Counted from the stretch's first letter, positions 33,622 to 43,320 are shown. The stretch is DNA of 64,000 nt from Egaibacter danicus (GCA_016707075.1 JADJII010000002.1:310001-374000); one strand, 5' to 3'. The notes: generated by a model from the letters alone, not told the origin. Numbers and translations are program-made.

Positions 33622-35048
33622 CCGATATGGCCAGCCTGGATGATGTGGTGAACTGGATCCCCGGCGCAAAGCTCCTGGGGCGGGGCGCTACCCGATTCAC
33701 ACGGGTTGTGACGGATACCCGCACACTGGCTCCGGGTGACCTTTTTGTTGCCCTCAAAGGTGAGCGCTTTGACGCCAACGACATGCTGGCCGACGCCCAG
33801 TCCAAGGGGGCTGTTGCGGCCATCTGTCATGCAGGCGCGTGCCCTGCACTTTCCGCAGCAGATTTGCCGCGCATCGAAGTTGAAGACTCGAAAAGGGCTC
33901 TCGGATCGTTAGCCGCTGCCTGGCGTGCGCGGTTTACGCTGCCTGTGATCGCAGTGACCGGCAGCAATGGCAAAACGACGGTCACCCAGATGATTGCTTC
34001 CATTCTTCGAGCCTGGAAGCAGCAGACGATGCTGGCAACCGAGGGCAATCTGAACAACGATATTGGAGTGCCCCTCACCTTGCTCAGGCTCAGACCTGAC
34101 CATGAGGTGGCTGTTGTTGAATTGGGCATGAACCATCCGGGCGAGATTGCTTACCTGGCGGCCATGACTCAACCTGCTGTGGCTTTGGTGAACAATGCCC
34201 AGCGAGAGCATCTGGAGTTCATGTCGACTGTTGAAGCCGTTGCGCGTGAAAATGGCTCGGTCATTGAGTCATTGCCAGACACTGGCGTTGCCATCTTCCC
34301 GGCTGATGACGCGTTCTGCAATCTGTGGCGGAGGATGGCCGGAAAAAGGACTTCATGGACTTTTGCTGTTGAGCCATTTGGCAACGTCTCCGCCCCACCC
34401 GACGTGTCGTGCAAAACGCCGGTCTGGCAAGATGGCGCCTGGCGGGTAAAGGCAGTCACACCTGCTGGTGTGCAGGACTACTCACTGGCCGTTGCGGGGC
34501 TGCACAACGTCAAGAATTCGCTGGCCGCCATAACCTGTGCGCTGGCGGCGGGCGTGCCACTGGGCGTTATTGGTCAGGGACTTGAGAGCTTCACGCCCGT
34601 CAAAGGTCGTTCACGCGCGCTGTCTTTGCAGGCGAATGGGCACACCTGCACCGTGGTCGATGACACCTACAACGCGAACCCCGACTCCGTGAGGGCTGCG
34701 ATAGATGTGCTGGCTGGGCTGCCCGGGCCGCACCTGCTGGTTCTGGGAGACATGGGGGAGGTGGGCGAACAGGGTCCACAGTTTCACGCCGAAGCCGGTG
34801 GCTATGCCCGTGAGCGTGGCATTGAGACGCTATTCACATTGGGCTCACTGGCGACGTCTGCCAGCCAGCATTTCGGCGCTGGAATCCATTTTGACAACGT
34901 TGACTCTCTCAATGCTGCTGTGGTTGCCGAATGGCCCCGCTATGCCAGCGCACTGGTTAAAGGATCCCGTTTCATGAAGATGGAGCGAGTCATTGAGGCG
35001 ATGGTGGCCAGTGCTCAATCGAACAAGGAAAATTTGCATGTCGTCTAG
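33618..35048 (+). CDS. murF: UDP-MurNAc-tripeptide:D-Ala-D-Ala ligase MurF
   Basis: MurF adds the D-Ala-D-Ala dipeptide, finishing the cytoplasmic pentapeptide. The 476 residues show the N-terminal binding domain (VVTDTRTLAPGDLFVALKGE), ATP-binding VTGSNGKTTVTQM, and the family motifs EGNLNNDIGVPLTLL, ELGMNHPGEI and DDTYNANPDSVRAA. mraY starts 21 bases after its stop. Confidence 0.96.
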   Translation: MTDMASLDDVVNWIPGAKLLGRGATRFTRVVTDTRTLAPGDLFVALKGERFDANDMLADAQSKGAVAAICHAGACPALSAADLPRIEVEDSKRALGSLAAAWRARFTLPVIAVTGSNGKTTVTQMIASILRAWKQQTMLATEGNLNNDIGVPLTLLRLRPDHEVAVVELGMNHPGEIAYLAAMTQPAVALVNNAQREHLEFMSTVEAVARENGSVIESLPDTGVAIFPADDAFCNLWRRMAGKRTSWTFAVEPFGNVSAPPDVSCKTPVWQDGAWRVKAVTPAGVQDYSLAVAGLHNVKNSLAAITCALAAGVPLGVIGQGLESFTPVKGRSRALSLQANGHTCTVVDDTYNANPDSVRAAIDVLAGLPGPHLLVLGDMGEVGEQGPQFHAEAGGYARERGIETLFTLGSLATSASQHFGAGIHFDNVDSLNAAVVAEWPRYASALVKGSRFMKMERVIEAMVASAQSNKENLHVV

Positions 35049-35069
35049 TTTTCATACCGGGGGTACGGC

Positions 35070-36248
35070 ATGCTGATGAACCTTGCCCAGTGGTTGCAGT
35101 CCATCTCCTCTGAGCTGGGGTTCTTGCGGGTCTTTCAGTACCTGACGTTCCGGGCGGTCATGGCTGCGATGACCGCACTGCTGCTGGGCTTGGCGGCTGG
35201 TCCGTTTGTGATTCGCCGTCTTGCGGCCTTGAAAATTGGCCAGCCGATTCGCGGGTATGGCATGCAGTCGCATTTGAGCAAGAGTGGTACGCCCACCATG
35301 GGCGGTGTGCTGGTGTTGCTGTGCATTTCGATCTCGACTCTGCTGTGGGTTGATTTGAGCAACCGTTTCGTCTGGATCGTGCTGCTGGTCACGCTGGGGT
35401 TTGGCGCCATTGGCTGGGTAGATGACTGGCGCAAGGTGGTTCACAAAGACCCGGAGGGTATGCGTTCTCGGGAGAAGTATTTCTGGCAGTCTGTGATTGG
35501 TCTTCTGGCTGCGTTGTACCTGGTGTTCAGCATTTCGGAGAACTCCAATATGCGCGTGCTGGAACTGTTCTTCAAGTGGGTCCAATCGGGGTTCGACCTG
35601 AATCTGCCGCCCAAGGCGGGTCTGATGTTGCCCTTCTTCAAGGAAATCAGTTACCCGCTGGGCGTGCTTGGATTTGTCATCCTGACGTATCTCGTCATTG
35701 TGGGTTCCAGCAATGCTGTGAACTTGACCGACGGTCTGGATGGTCTGGCGATCATGCCGGTCGTCATGGTGGGGTCCGCTCTTGGCGTATTCGCCTATGT
35801 GGCTGGCAGCTCGGTATTCTCCAAATACCTGTTCTTTCCCCACATTCCGGGGGCAGGTGAATTGTTGGTTTTCTGCTCGGCCATGGCGGGTGCAGGGTTG
35901 GCATTTCTGTGGTTCAACACCCACCCGGCGCAAGTTTTCATGGGCGATGTGGGTGCGCTGGCGTTGGGGGCTTCCCTGGGCACCATCGCCGTGATCGTGC
36001 GTCAGGAGATTGTGCTGGCCATCATGGGTGGCATCTTCGTGGTGGAAGCGCTGTCGGTGATGCTGCAAGTCACGTATTTCAAGTACAGCAAAAAGAAATA
36101 CGGAGAAGGTCGCCGCATTCTCAAAATGGCACCTCTGCATCATCACTTTGAAAAGAGTGGCTGGAAAGAGACTCAGGTCGTTGTGCGGTTCTGGATCATC
36201 ACCATGCTGCTGTGCCTGGTGGGCCTGTCCACCCTGAAACTGCGATAG
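35070..36248 (+). CDS. mraY: Phospho-MurNAc-pentapeptide transferase MraY
   Basis: MraY transfers phospho-MurNAc-pentapeptide to undecaprenyl phosphate, forming lipid I in the inner membrane. It has 392 residues with ten predicted helices. Diagnostic cytoplasmic loops are GTPTMGGVLVLL, GFGAIGWVDDWRKV with the aspartate pair, NLTDGLDGLAI, and the C-terminal MAPLHHHFEKSGW histidine motif. The ATG has a weak upstream purine stretch (GGGGGTACGGC). murD follows after 11 bases. Confidence 0.97.
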   Translation: MLMNLAQWLQSISSELGFLRVFQYLTFRAVMAAMTALLLGLAAGPFVIRRLAALKIGQPIRGYGMQSHLSKSGTPTMGGVLVLLCISISTLLWVDLSNRFVWIVLLVTLGFGAIGWVDDWRKVVHKDPEGMRSREKYFWQSVIGLLAALYLVFSISENSNMRVLELFFKWVQSGFDLNLPPKAGLMLPFFKEISYPLGVLGFVILTYLVIVGSSNAVNLTDGLDGLAIMPVVMVGSALGVFAYVAGSSVFSKYLFFPHIPGAGELLVFCSAMAGAGLAFLWFNTHPAQVFMGDVGALALGASLGTIAVIVRQEIVLAIMGGIFVVEALSVMLQVTYFKYSKKKYGEGRRILKMAPLHHHFEKSGWKETQVVVRFWIITMLLCLVGLSTLKLR

Positions 36249-36259
36249 GCCGGAAGACG

Positions 36260-37765
36260 ATGCTTTCACTTCGCGATCAGCACGTACTCATCCTGGGTCT
36301 CGGCACGTCCGGACTCGCGATGGCGCGTTGGTGCGCCCGCAACGGTGCGGTTGTGACTGTGGTGGATACCCGCCAATCTCCGCCCCAACTGGATGCCCTG
36401 AAACGTGATGTACCGCAGGCAACGTTTCTCAGCGCACCGTTCGATGCTTCGCTGGTCGAAGGCTCTTCTGTTCGTGCGGTCTTCAAGAGTCCCGGTTTGA
36501 CGCCTGCTGAAGTTGCTCCTGTTTTCATAGCTGCTCACGCAATGGGAATATGGGTTTCAGGTGAATTGGGGCTATTTTCTCAAGCTCTGAATGATTTAAA
36601 AGCATCACACGGCTACAACCCGAAGGTTCTGGCGGTTACGGGGACAAATGGCAAAACTACCGTCACCTCGCTGACCGGGCAATTGATCAGTCGCGCTGGC
36701 AAGACGGTTGCCGTGGCCGGCAACATCGGGCCGACGCTGCTGGATACCCTGTCGAAGAGGGTGGATGAAGACAGTTTGCCTGAAGTGTGGGTCATCGAAC
36801 TGTCCAGCTTCCAGCTTGATCAGGTGACCGGTTTCGAGCCGACAGCCGCTGCGGTGCTGAATATCACGCAGGATCATCTGGACTGGCATGGTTCGATGGC
36901 TGAGTACGCCGGTGCCAAGGCCCGCATCTTTGGTGAGTCTGCATTGATGGTGCTTAACCGCGATGATGCTGGTGTGATGGCCTTGTTGCCTGCACCAGTC
37001 AAAGGCCGGACACCCCGCCAGTGGGTTGGATTTGGCGGCGAAATGCCCCAGCGTCCGGGGGACTTTGGCATCGAGCAGGTGAATGGCATGGTGTGGCTGG
37101 TTCGCGCGCTGGAAGCCGATGAAACGCTGAAGAAGCGCAAAGGCGTGGAAGAGGAAGTTCACTTCCAGCGCCTCATGCCAGCGGATGCACTGCGCATTAG
37201 GGGGCGCCACAACGCGTTGAACGCTCTTGCGGCGCTGGCGCTGGCATCCGCAGCGGGGTGCGCATTAGGCCCGCTGCTGTACGGTCTGCGTGAATACCGC
37301 GGAGAACCTCATCGGGTAGAGCCGGTAGGTGTCATCAACGAGGTTGAGTTTTTCGACGACAGCAAAGGCACCAACGTCGGGGCGACAGTGGCTGCACTCA
37401 ATGGGTTGGGCGCAGACCGCAAAGTCGTTGCCATCCTCGGCGGCGAAGGCAAAGGGCAGGATTTCTCACCACTGGCGGCACCAGTGGCGCGTTTTGCCCG
37501 TGCCGTGGTGCTGATCGGGCGCGATGCCGCGTTGATCCGTTCTGCGATAGAGGGTTGTGGGGTACCGGTGACGGATGCGTCCTCCATGTCGGATGCCGTC
37601 AACATTGCGTTTGAACAGGCACAGGCCAGTGATGCTGTGCTGATGTCGCCGGCCTGTGCCAGCTTTGACATGTTCGACAACTACGAACATCGCGCCAGGG
37701 TATTTTGTGAATCAGTCAATGCACTGGCAGACAGCCGGGGCGTCGTTCTGGAGGGCATTGCATGA
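36260..37765 (+). CDS. murD: UDP-MurNAc-L-Ala:D-Glu ligase MurD
   Basis: MurD adds D-glutamate. The 501 residues contain the Rossmann start HVLILGLGTSGLAMARW, P-loop LAVTGTNGKTTVTSLTG, the Mg region ELSSFQLDQ and NITQDHLDWHG, and the C-terminal FDDSKGTNVGATVAAL and MSPACASFDMFDNYEHRA. A short AT-rich patch (36527-36606), including ATAGCTGCTCACGCA, resembles half of the dispersed element, but the encoded sequence (IAAHAMGIWVSGELGLF) still fits the family, so nothing seems inserted. GGAAG precedes the ATG at 36260; it overlaps ftsW by 4 bases. Confidence 0.96.
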   Translation: MLSLRDQHVLILGLGTSGLAMARWCARNGAVVTVVDTRQSPPQLDALKRDVPQATFLSAPFDASLVEGSSVRAVFKSPGLTPAEVAPVFIAAHAMGIWVSGELGLFSQALNDLKASHGYNPKVLAVTGTNGKTTVTSLTGQLISRAGKTVAVAGNIGPTLLDTLSKRVDEDSLPEVWVIELSSFQLDQVTGFEPTAAAVLNITQDHLDWHGSMAEYAGAKARIFGESALMVLNRDDAGVMALLPAPVKGRTPRQWVGFGGEMPQRPGDFGIEQVNGMVWLVRALEADETLKKRKGVEEEVHFQRLMPADALRIRGRHNALNALAALALASAAGCALGPLLYGLREYRGEPHRVEPVGVINEVEFFDDSKGTNVGATVAALNGLGADRKVVAILGGEGKGQDFSPLAAPVARFARAVVLIGRDAALIRSAIEGCGVPVTDASSMSDAVNIAFEQAQASDAVLMSPACASFDMFDNYEHRARVFCESVNALADSRGVVLEGIA

Positions 37766-39015
37766 GTACGCTGGCCCAACAGTTCACGGGGTTGTTTTCC
37801 CGCATTTCACGTCCCGCTTCAGACGCGTTGCCAGTGCGGCTGGGTGCAACACGCGCTGGTACAGGCTCAACCGCACACCATGTTTCGGGGTTCGATCAGC
37901 CGCTGGTCTGGGTTGCCGTGGTGTTGCTGGTTTGGGGGCTGGTTATGGTGTATTCGGCTTCCATCGCCATGCCGGATAACCCCAAGTTCGCCAATTACGC
38001 GCATACCCATTTCCTGCTGCGCCATTCGATCTCGCTGGTGGTTGCGTTTGTTGGTGCGTTGGTGGCGTTTCAGATTCCGGTAGCAACCTGGGAGAAGGTG
38101 GCACCCTGGCTATTCGTGGCCTCGCTGGTATTGCTGATCGCCGTGCTGATTCCCCACGTTGGCAAGGGAGTCAATGGTGCGCGGCGCTGGATCTCCCTGG
38201 GCATCATGAACTTCCAGCCTTCAGAATTGGCCAAATTGGCGGTTCTTCTGTATGCATCGGACTATATGGTCCGAAAAATGGAGGTCAAGGAAGATTTCTT
38301 TCGGGCCGTCGCCCCCATGGCCGTAGCGATTGCCGTGGTTGGCCTGCTGTTGCTGGCAGAACCCGACATGGGAGCCTTCATGGTGATCGCCGTGATTGCC
38401 ATGGGCATCCTGTTCCTGGGCGGCGTCAATGCCCGCATGTTTTTTCTGATTGCCGCCATTCTGGTGGTCGCCTTTGGTTTGATGATTGCCCTGAGTGACT
38501 GGCGGCGCGAACGCATTTTTGCCTACCTGGATCCGTGGACTGAAAAAAATGCGCTGGGTAAAGGCTACCAGCTCACGCATTCGCTGATTGCTATCGGGCG
38601 GGGCGAGATCTTTGGTGTCGGTCTGGGGGGCAGCGTTGAAAAACTCAACTGGCTGCCCGAGGCCCACACAGACTTTTTGCTGGCCGTGATCGGGGAGGAG
38701 TTTGGCCTCATCGGTGTACTGGCCGTGATTGGCATGTTCCTCTGGATGACCCGTCGCATCATGCACATTGGCCGGCAGGCTATCGCGCTGGATCGCGTGT
38801 TTGCCGGGCTGGTGGCACAGGGCGTGGGCATCTGGATGGGCTTTCAGGCCTTCATCAACATGGGCGTGAATCTGGGAGCCTTGCCAACGAAGGGGCTGAC
38901 CTTGCCGCTGATGAGTTATGGCGGTTCCGCGATCCTGATCAGCCTTGTGGCCCTGTCCATTGTCTTGCGGATTGACTATGAGAATCGTCAACTGATGCAT
39001 GGAGGGCGGGCATGA
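37762..39015 (+). CDS. ftsW: Septal peptidoglycan polymerase FtsW
   Basis: FtsW is the SEDS-family glycosyltransferase that polymerises septal lipid II with FtsI. It has 417 residues, a cytoplasmic N-terminus of about 45 residues and ten membrane helices. The SEDS marks are KGVNGARRWISLG, FQPSELAKLA, LLLAEPDMGAF (with the catalytic aspartate), LGKGYQLTHSLIAIGRGEIFG, EAHTDFLLAVIGEEFG and MSYGGSAILIS. Compare the paralogue rodA at 56102. It overlaps murG by 4 bases. Confidence 0.95.
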   Translation: MSTLAQQFTGLFSRISRPASDALPVRLGATRAGTGSTAHHVSGFDQPLVWVAVVLLVWGLVMVYSASIAMPDNPKFANYAHTHFLLRHSISLVVAFVGALVAFQIPVATWEKVAPWLFVASLVLLIAVLIPHVGKGVNGARRWISLGIMNFQPSELAKLAVLLYASDYMVRKMEVKEDFFRAVAPMAVAIAVVGLLLLAEPDMGAFMVIAVIAMGILFLGGVNARMFFLIAAILVVAFGLMIALSDWRRERIFAYLDPWTEKNALGKGYQLTHSLIAIGRGEIFGVGLGGSVEKLNWLPEAHTDFLLAVIGEEFGLIGVLAVIGMFLWMTRRIMHIGRQAIALDRVFAGLVAQGVGIWMGFQAFINMGVNLGALPTKGLTLPLMSYGGSAILISLVALSIVLRIDYENRQLMHGGRA

Positions 39016-40091
39016 CCCAGCGCTGCGCACTCATCATGGCGGGTGGTACCGGAGGACACATCTTCCCGGGTCTGGCCGTGGCCGATGCATTGCGTGAACG
39101 CGGCTGGCGCGTGCACTGGCTGGGCGGCAAGGGCACAGAACTGCGCCCCAGCATGGAAAGTCGCCTGGTGCCACCGCGTGGATACTCCTTCGAGACGCTT
39201 GATTTTTCTGGTGTGCGCGGAAAAGGAAAGATGTCACTCGTGATGCTGCCGTTGCGGCTGCTACGCGCGTTCTGGCAAAGCATCGCCGTGGTTCGCCGTG
39301 TCAAACCGGATGTGGTGGTGGGTTTGGGTGGCTACATCAGCTTCCCTGGGGGCATGATGAGTGTGCTGTTGGGCAAGCCGCTGGTGCTGCACGAACAGAA
39401 TTCTGTCGCTGGATTGGCGAACAAGGTGCTGGCAGGCGTAGCGGACCGGGTGTTTACCGCATTTCCTGGAGTGTTCAAGAAAGCGCAATGGGTAGGTAAT
39501 CCCTTGCGTGTGGAGTTCCTCTCCAAAGCCGACCCCGCGACCCGTTTTGCTGGCCGCACGGGGCCGTTGAAGTTGTTGGTGCTGGGCGGCAGCCTGGGCG
39601 CCAAGGCGCTGAATGAATTGGTGCCGCGTGCCCTGGCATTGATTCCCGGCGCAGCCCGTCCGGTCGTTACCCATCAAAGCGGTGCCCTGCAGATCGATGC
39701 ACTGCGTGCCAACTACAGTTCAGCCGGTGTGCTGGCTGAACTCACGCCTTTCATCGATGACACGGCTCAAGCCTTCGCTGATGCCGATCTGGTGATTTGC
39801 CGTGCTGGTGCCAGTACCGTCACCGAAATTGCTGCTGTGGGAGCAGCTGCTGTATTTGTGCCCTTTCCATCCGCTGTGGATGATCACCAGACCACCAACG
39901 CCCGATTTCTGGTGGATCAGGGAGGTGGCTGGTTGTTGCCACAGGCGCAGATGACGACCGAAGGTCTGGCTGACATGCTGAAGAAGATGGACCGACCCGC
40001 ATTGCTTGCCCGGGCGCTACAGGCCAAAAAACTTGAAAAAACGCAGGCTACCCAGGCACTGGTGGCTGCTTGTGAGGAATTGACCCGATGA
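39012..40091 (+). CDS. murG: UDP-GlcNAc:lipid I transferase MurG
   Basis: MurG converts lipid I to lipid II on the inner face of the membrane. The 359 residues show the GT28 N-terminal loop MAGGTGGHIFPGLAVAD, VVVGLGGYISFPGG with the HEQN-containing LHEQNSVAGLANK, and the UDP-GlcNAc site VICRAGASTVTEIAAVG followed by FVPFPSAVDDHQTTNA. It overlaps murC by 4 bases. Confidence 0.96.
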   Translation: MTQRCALIMAGGTGGHIFPGLAVADALRERGWRVHWLGGKGTELRPSMESRLVPPRGYSFETLDFSGVRGKGKMSLVMLPLRLLRAFWQSIAVVRRVKPDVVVGLGGYISFPGGMMSVLLGKPLVLHEQNSVAGLANKVLAGVADRVFTAFPGVFKKAQWVGNPLRVEFLSKADPATRFAGRTGPLKLLVLGGSLGAKALNELVPRALALIPGAARPVVTHQSGALQIDALRANYSSAGVLAELTPFIDDTAQAFADADLVICRAGASTVTEIAAVGAAAVFVPFPSAVDDHQTTNARFLVDQGGGWLLPQAQMTTEGLADMLKKMDRPALLARALQAKKLEKTQATQALVAACEELTR

Positions 40092-41521
40092 AACACGCCA
40101 TTCGCCATATTCACTTCGTCGGTATCGGCGGCTCGGGCATGTCTGGCATTGCTGAAGTGCTGCATAACCTGGGCTACGTGATTTCGGGTTCGGACCTGTC
40201 TGACAGTGCCACGCTCAAACGCCTGTCTGCGTTGGGCATCAGGACCCATGTGGGGCATGAAAGCGCCAACGTGGCCGGTGCCGATGCGGTGGTTACGTCC
40301 ACCGCCGTGCAGTCAGATAACCCGGAGGTTGTGGTCGCGCGCGAGAAACGCATTCCTGTCGTTCCACGCGCCCTGATGCTGGCCGAGCTGATGCGCCTGA
40401 AACAGGGCATCGCCATTGCCGGCACGCATGGCAAGACCACCACCACCAGCCTTGTTGCCAGCGTGCTGGCCGAGGCTGGTCTGGACCCCACGTTTGTGAT
40501 TGGCGGGCGCCTCAACAGCGCCGGTGCCAATGCGCGGCTGGGCAGTGGCGACTACATCGTGGTCGAGGCCGACGAGTCGGATGCATCGTTTCTCAATTTG
40601 CTGCCCGTGATGGCGGTGGTGACCAACATTGATGCTGATCACATGGAAACCTACGGTCACGACTTCGGTCGGCTCAAGGGGGCGTTTGTGGACTTCCTGC
40701 ATCGCATGCCTTTCTACGGAACAGCCATTCTTTGCACGGACGATCCCGCGGTGAAGGAAATCGTGCCGCAGGTGACCTGCCCGATCACCAGCTACGGATT
40801 CAATGACGACGCGCAGGTGCGGGCGGTCGATGTGCGTGCGGTCGATGGAACCATGCAGTTCACCGTGCAGCGTCGCAACGGCGTCGTCCTGCCGGATCTG
40901 GCCGTCACCCTCAACCTGCCTGGCCGCCACAACGTGCTGAATGCCCTGTCAGCGATTGCCGTCGCTGTGGAGCTCAATGTGCCGGACGCCGCCGTCCAGA
41001 AAGCCCTGTCGGAGTTCAAGGGCGTTGGCCGGCGCTTCCAGCGCTATGGCGATGTACCGGCCCGAGACGGTGGCGTCTTCACCGTGATTGATGACTACGG
41101 CCACCACCCGGTCGAAATGGCGGCCACGCTGGCAGCAGCACGTGGTGCATTTCCGGGGCGGCGCCTGGTGCTGGCCTTTCAGCCCCACCGTTTCACCCGC
41201 ACGCGGGACTGCTTTGAGGATTTTGTGAAGGTGATTGGTCAGGCTGACGTCGTGTTGCTGGCTGAGGTATACGCCGCCGGTGAGGTACCCATCGTTGCTG
41301 CAGATGGTCGCTCACTGGCCCGTGCGTTGCGGGTGGCGGGCAAGGTGGAACCGGTATTTGTAGATGACATCACCCAAATGCCCCAGGTAATCGCGGACAA
41401 CGCCCGCGGCGGCGACGTCGTGGTGTGCATGGGTGCCGGATCGATTGGAGCTGTACCGGGAAAAGTAGTGGAAATGCTACAAAAATCAGAGCTAATGACG
41501 CAGGAGGGACGAGGGCTATGA
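40088..41521 (+). CDS. murC: UDP-MurNAc:L-Ala ligase MurC
   Basis: MurC adds L-alanine to UDP-MurNAc, the first peptide step. The 477 residues contain the Rossmann start HIHFVGIGGSGMSGIAEVL, the P-loop IAGTHGKTTTTSLVAS, EADESDASFLNL, NIDADHMETYG and the C-terminal DDYGHHPVEMAATLAAAR and FQPHRFTRTRD. The family-like sequence ends at about residue 462 (GAGSIGAVPGKVV); the last 15 residues (MLQKSELMTQEGRGL) and the stop codon are provided by the dispersed element. Normally murC ends a little after this point, so the tail is probably tolerated. Confidence 0.96.
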   Translation: MKHAIRHIHFVGIGGSGMSGIAEVLHNLGYVISGSDLSDSATLKRLSALGIRTHVGHESANVAGADAVVTSTAVQSDNPEVVVAREKRIPVVPRALMLAELMRLKQGIAIAGTHGKTTTTSLVASVLAEAGLDPTFVIGGRLNSAGANARLGSGDYIVVEADESDASFLNLLPVMAVVTNIDADHMETYGHDFGRLKGAFVDFLHRMPFYGTAILCTDDPAVKEIVPQVTCPITSYGFNDDAQVRAVDVRAVDGTMQFTVQRRNGVVLPDLAVTLNLPGRHNVLNALSAIAVAVELNVPDAAVQKALSEFKGVGRRFQRYGDVPARDGGVFTVIDDYGHHPVEMAATLAAARGAFPGRRLVLAFQPHRFTRTRDCFEDFVKVIGQADVVLLAEVYAAGEVPIVAADGRSLARALRVAGKVEPVFVDDITQMPQVIADNARGGDVVVCMGAGSIGAVPGKVVEMLQKSELMTQEGRGL

Positions 41522-41528
41522 GCCAATT
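41476..41528 (+). repeat. ~54 bp dispersed element at the murC-ddlB junction
   Basis: Forward orientation: GCTACAAAAATCAGAGCTAA, then TGACGCAGGAGGGACGAGGG, then CTATGAGCCAATT. It supplies the murC stop codon (41519-41521) and occupies the region where the ddlB ribosome site and start would be expected. Confidence 0.85.
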
Positions 41529-41552
41529 CGCTTCAAATTTGGCAAGGTTGCC

Positions 41553-42512
41553 GTGCTGATGGGCGGTGCGTCTGCCGAGCGGGAGATTTCATTGTTATCC
41601 GGTAGTGGCGTCCTTCAGGCTCTGCGTGACAGTGGCGTAGATGCCCATGCGTTTGACCCTGCACAACGGGATCTGGGCGAATTGAAACGAGATGGTTTTG
41701 CGCGCTGTTTCATCGCCCTGCATGGCCGGTTTGGTGAAGATGGTACGGTGCAGGGTGCGCTGGAGTTGATGGGCATCCCCTACACCGGCTCGGGTGTCAT
41801 GGCGTCCAGCATCGCCATCGACAAAGTCATGACCAAGCGGGTGTGGATGGCCGAAGGCCTGCCCACACCGCGTTATCACCTGTTGCAGCGCGGCAGCTAC
41901 AGCCGCGAGCAGGTGCTGGCCATTCCTGATGAGCTGGGCCTGCCCGTGATCGTCAAGCCTGCGCGGGAGGGCTCCTCCATTGGTGTGTCCAAGGTGGCTG
42001 GTTATTCGGAAATGAAAGGTGCTGTGGAAGCCGCAGCCGCGCTCGATGCCGATGTGCTGTGTGAGCAGTTCATCAGCGGTGACGAGGTCACCTGCCCGGT
42101 GATCGGTACGGGCGAGAGTGCACGGGCACTGCCGGTGGTACGTATCGTTGCACCAGAAGGTAACTACGATTACCAGAACAAATATTTCACTGACGATACC
42201 CAGTATCTGGTGCCCTGTGGCCTGCCGGCAGGTGAAGAAGAGGCCATCCAGAAATTGGTGCTGAAAGCCTATAAGGTTCTGGGTTGCCGTGGCTGGGGTC
42301 GGCTCGACGTGATGATCGACGGGAAAACGCGCAAACCTTATCTGCTGGAAGTCAATACATCGCCCGGCATGACAGGACACTCGCTGGTTCCCATGTCAGC
42401 CAAGGCGGCTGGCATCAGTTACCCCGAACTGTGTGTGCAGCTATTGGCGTCGGCTACCTGTGACAACGTGATAACTGGCGCTGCCGCGAACACCGGAGAG
42501 GCGGCGATATGA
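41553..42512 (+). CDS. ddlB: D-alanine:D-alanine ligase Ddl
   Basis: DdlB makes D-Ala-D-Ala for MurF. It has an ATP-grasp fold with VLMGGASAEREISLLSG, ALHGRFGEDGTVQGALELMG, PYTGSGVMASSIAIDK, VKPAREGSSIGVSKV, and EVNTSPGMTGHSLVPMSA. The start is uncertain: homologous sequence (FKFGKVAV) already runs upstream of the first usable codon, but no ATG exists there because the murC-ddlB junction was rewritten by the repeat element. GTG at 41553 with AAGG 6 bases before it is taken (319 residues); ATG 41559 is the alternative. An ATG at 41518 is out of frame. It overlaps ftsQ by 4 bases. Confidence 0.93.
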   Translation: MLMGGASAEREISLLSGSGVLQALRDSGVDAHAFDPAQRDLGELKRDGFARCFIALHGRFGEDGTVQGALELMGIPYTGSGVMASSIAIDKVMTKRVWMAEGLPTPRYHLLQRGSYSREQVLAIPDELGLPVIVKPAREGSSIGVSKVAGYSEMKGAVEAAAALDADVLCEQFISGDEVTCPVIGTGESARALPVVRIVAPEGNYDYQNKYFTDDTQYLVPCGLPAGEEEAIQKLVLKAYKVLGCRGWGRLDVMIDGKTRKPYLLEVNTSPGMTGHSLVPMSAKAAGISYPELCVQLLASATCDNVITGAAANTGEAAI

Positions 42513-43294
42513 CACAAGCCAGGCCTGCTCCGCTGGACATCAAGCTGATGAACATCACCGCTTCTGTGCTGTTTGTCGCGTTTGCGTTGCTGGTGGCAGG
42601 TTCACTGGTGCGTTGGGTGTCCCGTCAGCCGGTGTTTGCGATTGGTGGCATTGCGGTAACAGGTGATGTCACGCACAGCAACGCTGCAACCTTGCGTGCC
42701 AATGTGGCGCCTCGCCTGGGTGGAACCTTTTTCACACTCGACCTCGCGCAGGCGAGGGCTGCATTTGAATCGGTCCCCTGGGTGCGTCAGGCCGTTGTCA
42801 AACGCTCGTTCCCCAACCATCTGAAGGTTGCCTTGCAGGAACATCAGGCGGTAGCGTACTGGGGTGTCGAAGGTGACACCATGCTGGTCAACAGCTATGG
42901 CGAAGTATTTGAAGCCAATTCTGGCGAGATTGAGCAGGAAGACCTGCCGAGACTTTCCGGCCCAGACGGGCAGGCGCTGGCCGTCTGGGAGATGTACAAA
43001 ACCCTGCAGCCTGCCTATGCCTCCATGGACATGGTTCTGGAGCAGCTCGAACTCACCGCGCGTGGTGGCTGGCGTGCCAGATTTGACTCCGGCGCTGAAG
43101 TGGAGCTGGGGCGTGGTTCAAACGATGAAGTGCTGGCGCGTTCCCGGCGGTTTCTTAAAACAGTGACGCAGGTCACGGCACGGTACGAACGCACGCCTGA
43201 CGCGCTGGAGACGGCTGACTTGCGGTATGAGGAAGGTTACGCAATTCGTTTGCGTGGTGTGACGACAGGCGCTGCCGACGTGCAGAAAAAGTAG
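42509..43294 (+). CDS. ftsQ: Cell division protein FtsQ
   Basis: FtsQ is the bitopic scaffold linking early and late divisome proteins. The 261 residues have one membrane helix (about residues 15-35, NITASVLFVAFALLVAGSLV), then the POTRA domain (VFAIGGIAVTGDVTHSNAAT to VPWVRQAVVKRSFPNHLKV) and the FtsQ beta domain (EHQAVAYWGVEGDTMLVNSYG). ftsA follows after 26 bases. Confidence 0.94.
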   Translation: MTQARPAPLDIKLMNITASVLFVAFALLVAGSLVRWVSRQPVFAIGGIAVTGDVTHSNAATLRANVAPRLGGTFFTLDLAQARAAFESVPWVRQAVVKRSFPNHLKVALQEHQAVAYWGVEGDTMLVNSYGEVFEANSGEIEQEDLPRLSGPDGQALAVWEMYKTLQPAYASMDMVLEQLELTARGGWRARFDSGAEVELGRGSNDEVLARSRRFLKTVTQVTARYERTPDALETADLRYEEGYAIRLRGVTTGAADVQKK

Positions 43295-43320
43295 CGGTCA
43301 ATAGAGCAACGGGTAAATAT

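Noticed and set aside
36520..36606. Further copy of the dispersed element in murD
   Set aside because: ATAGCTGCTCACGCA matches, but the second half is absent at the right spacing and the protein aligns with MurD without an insertion; left as a possible half copy only.
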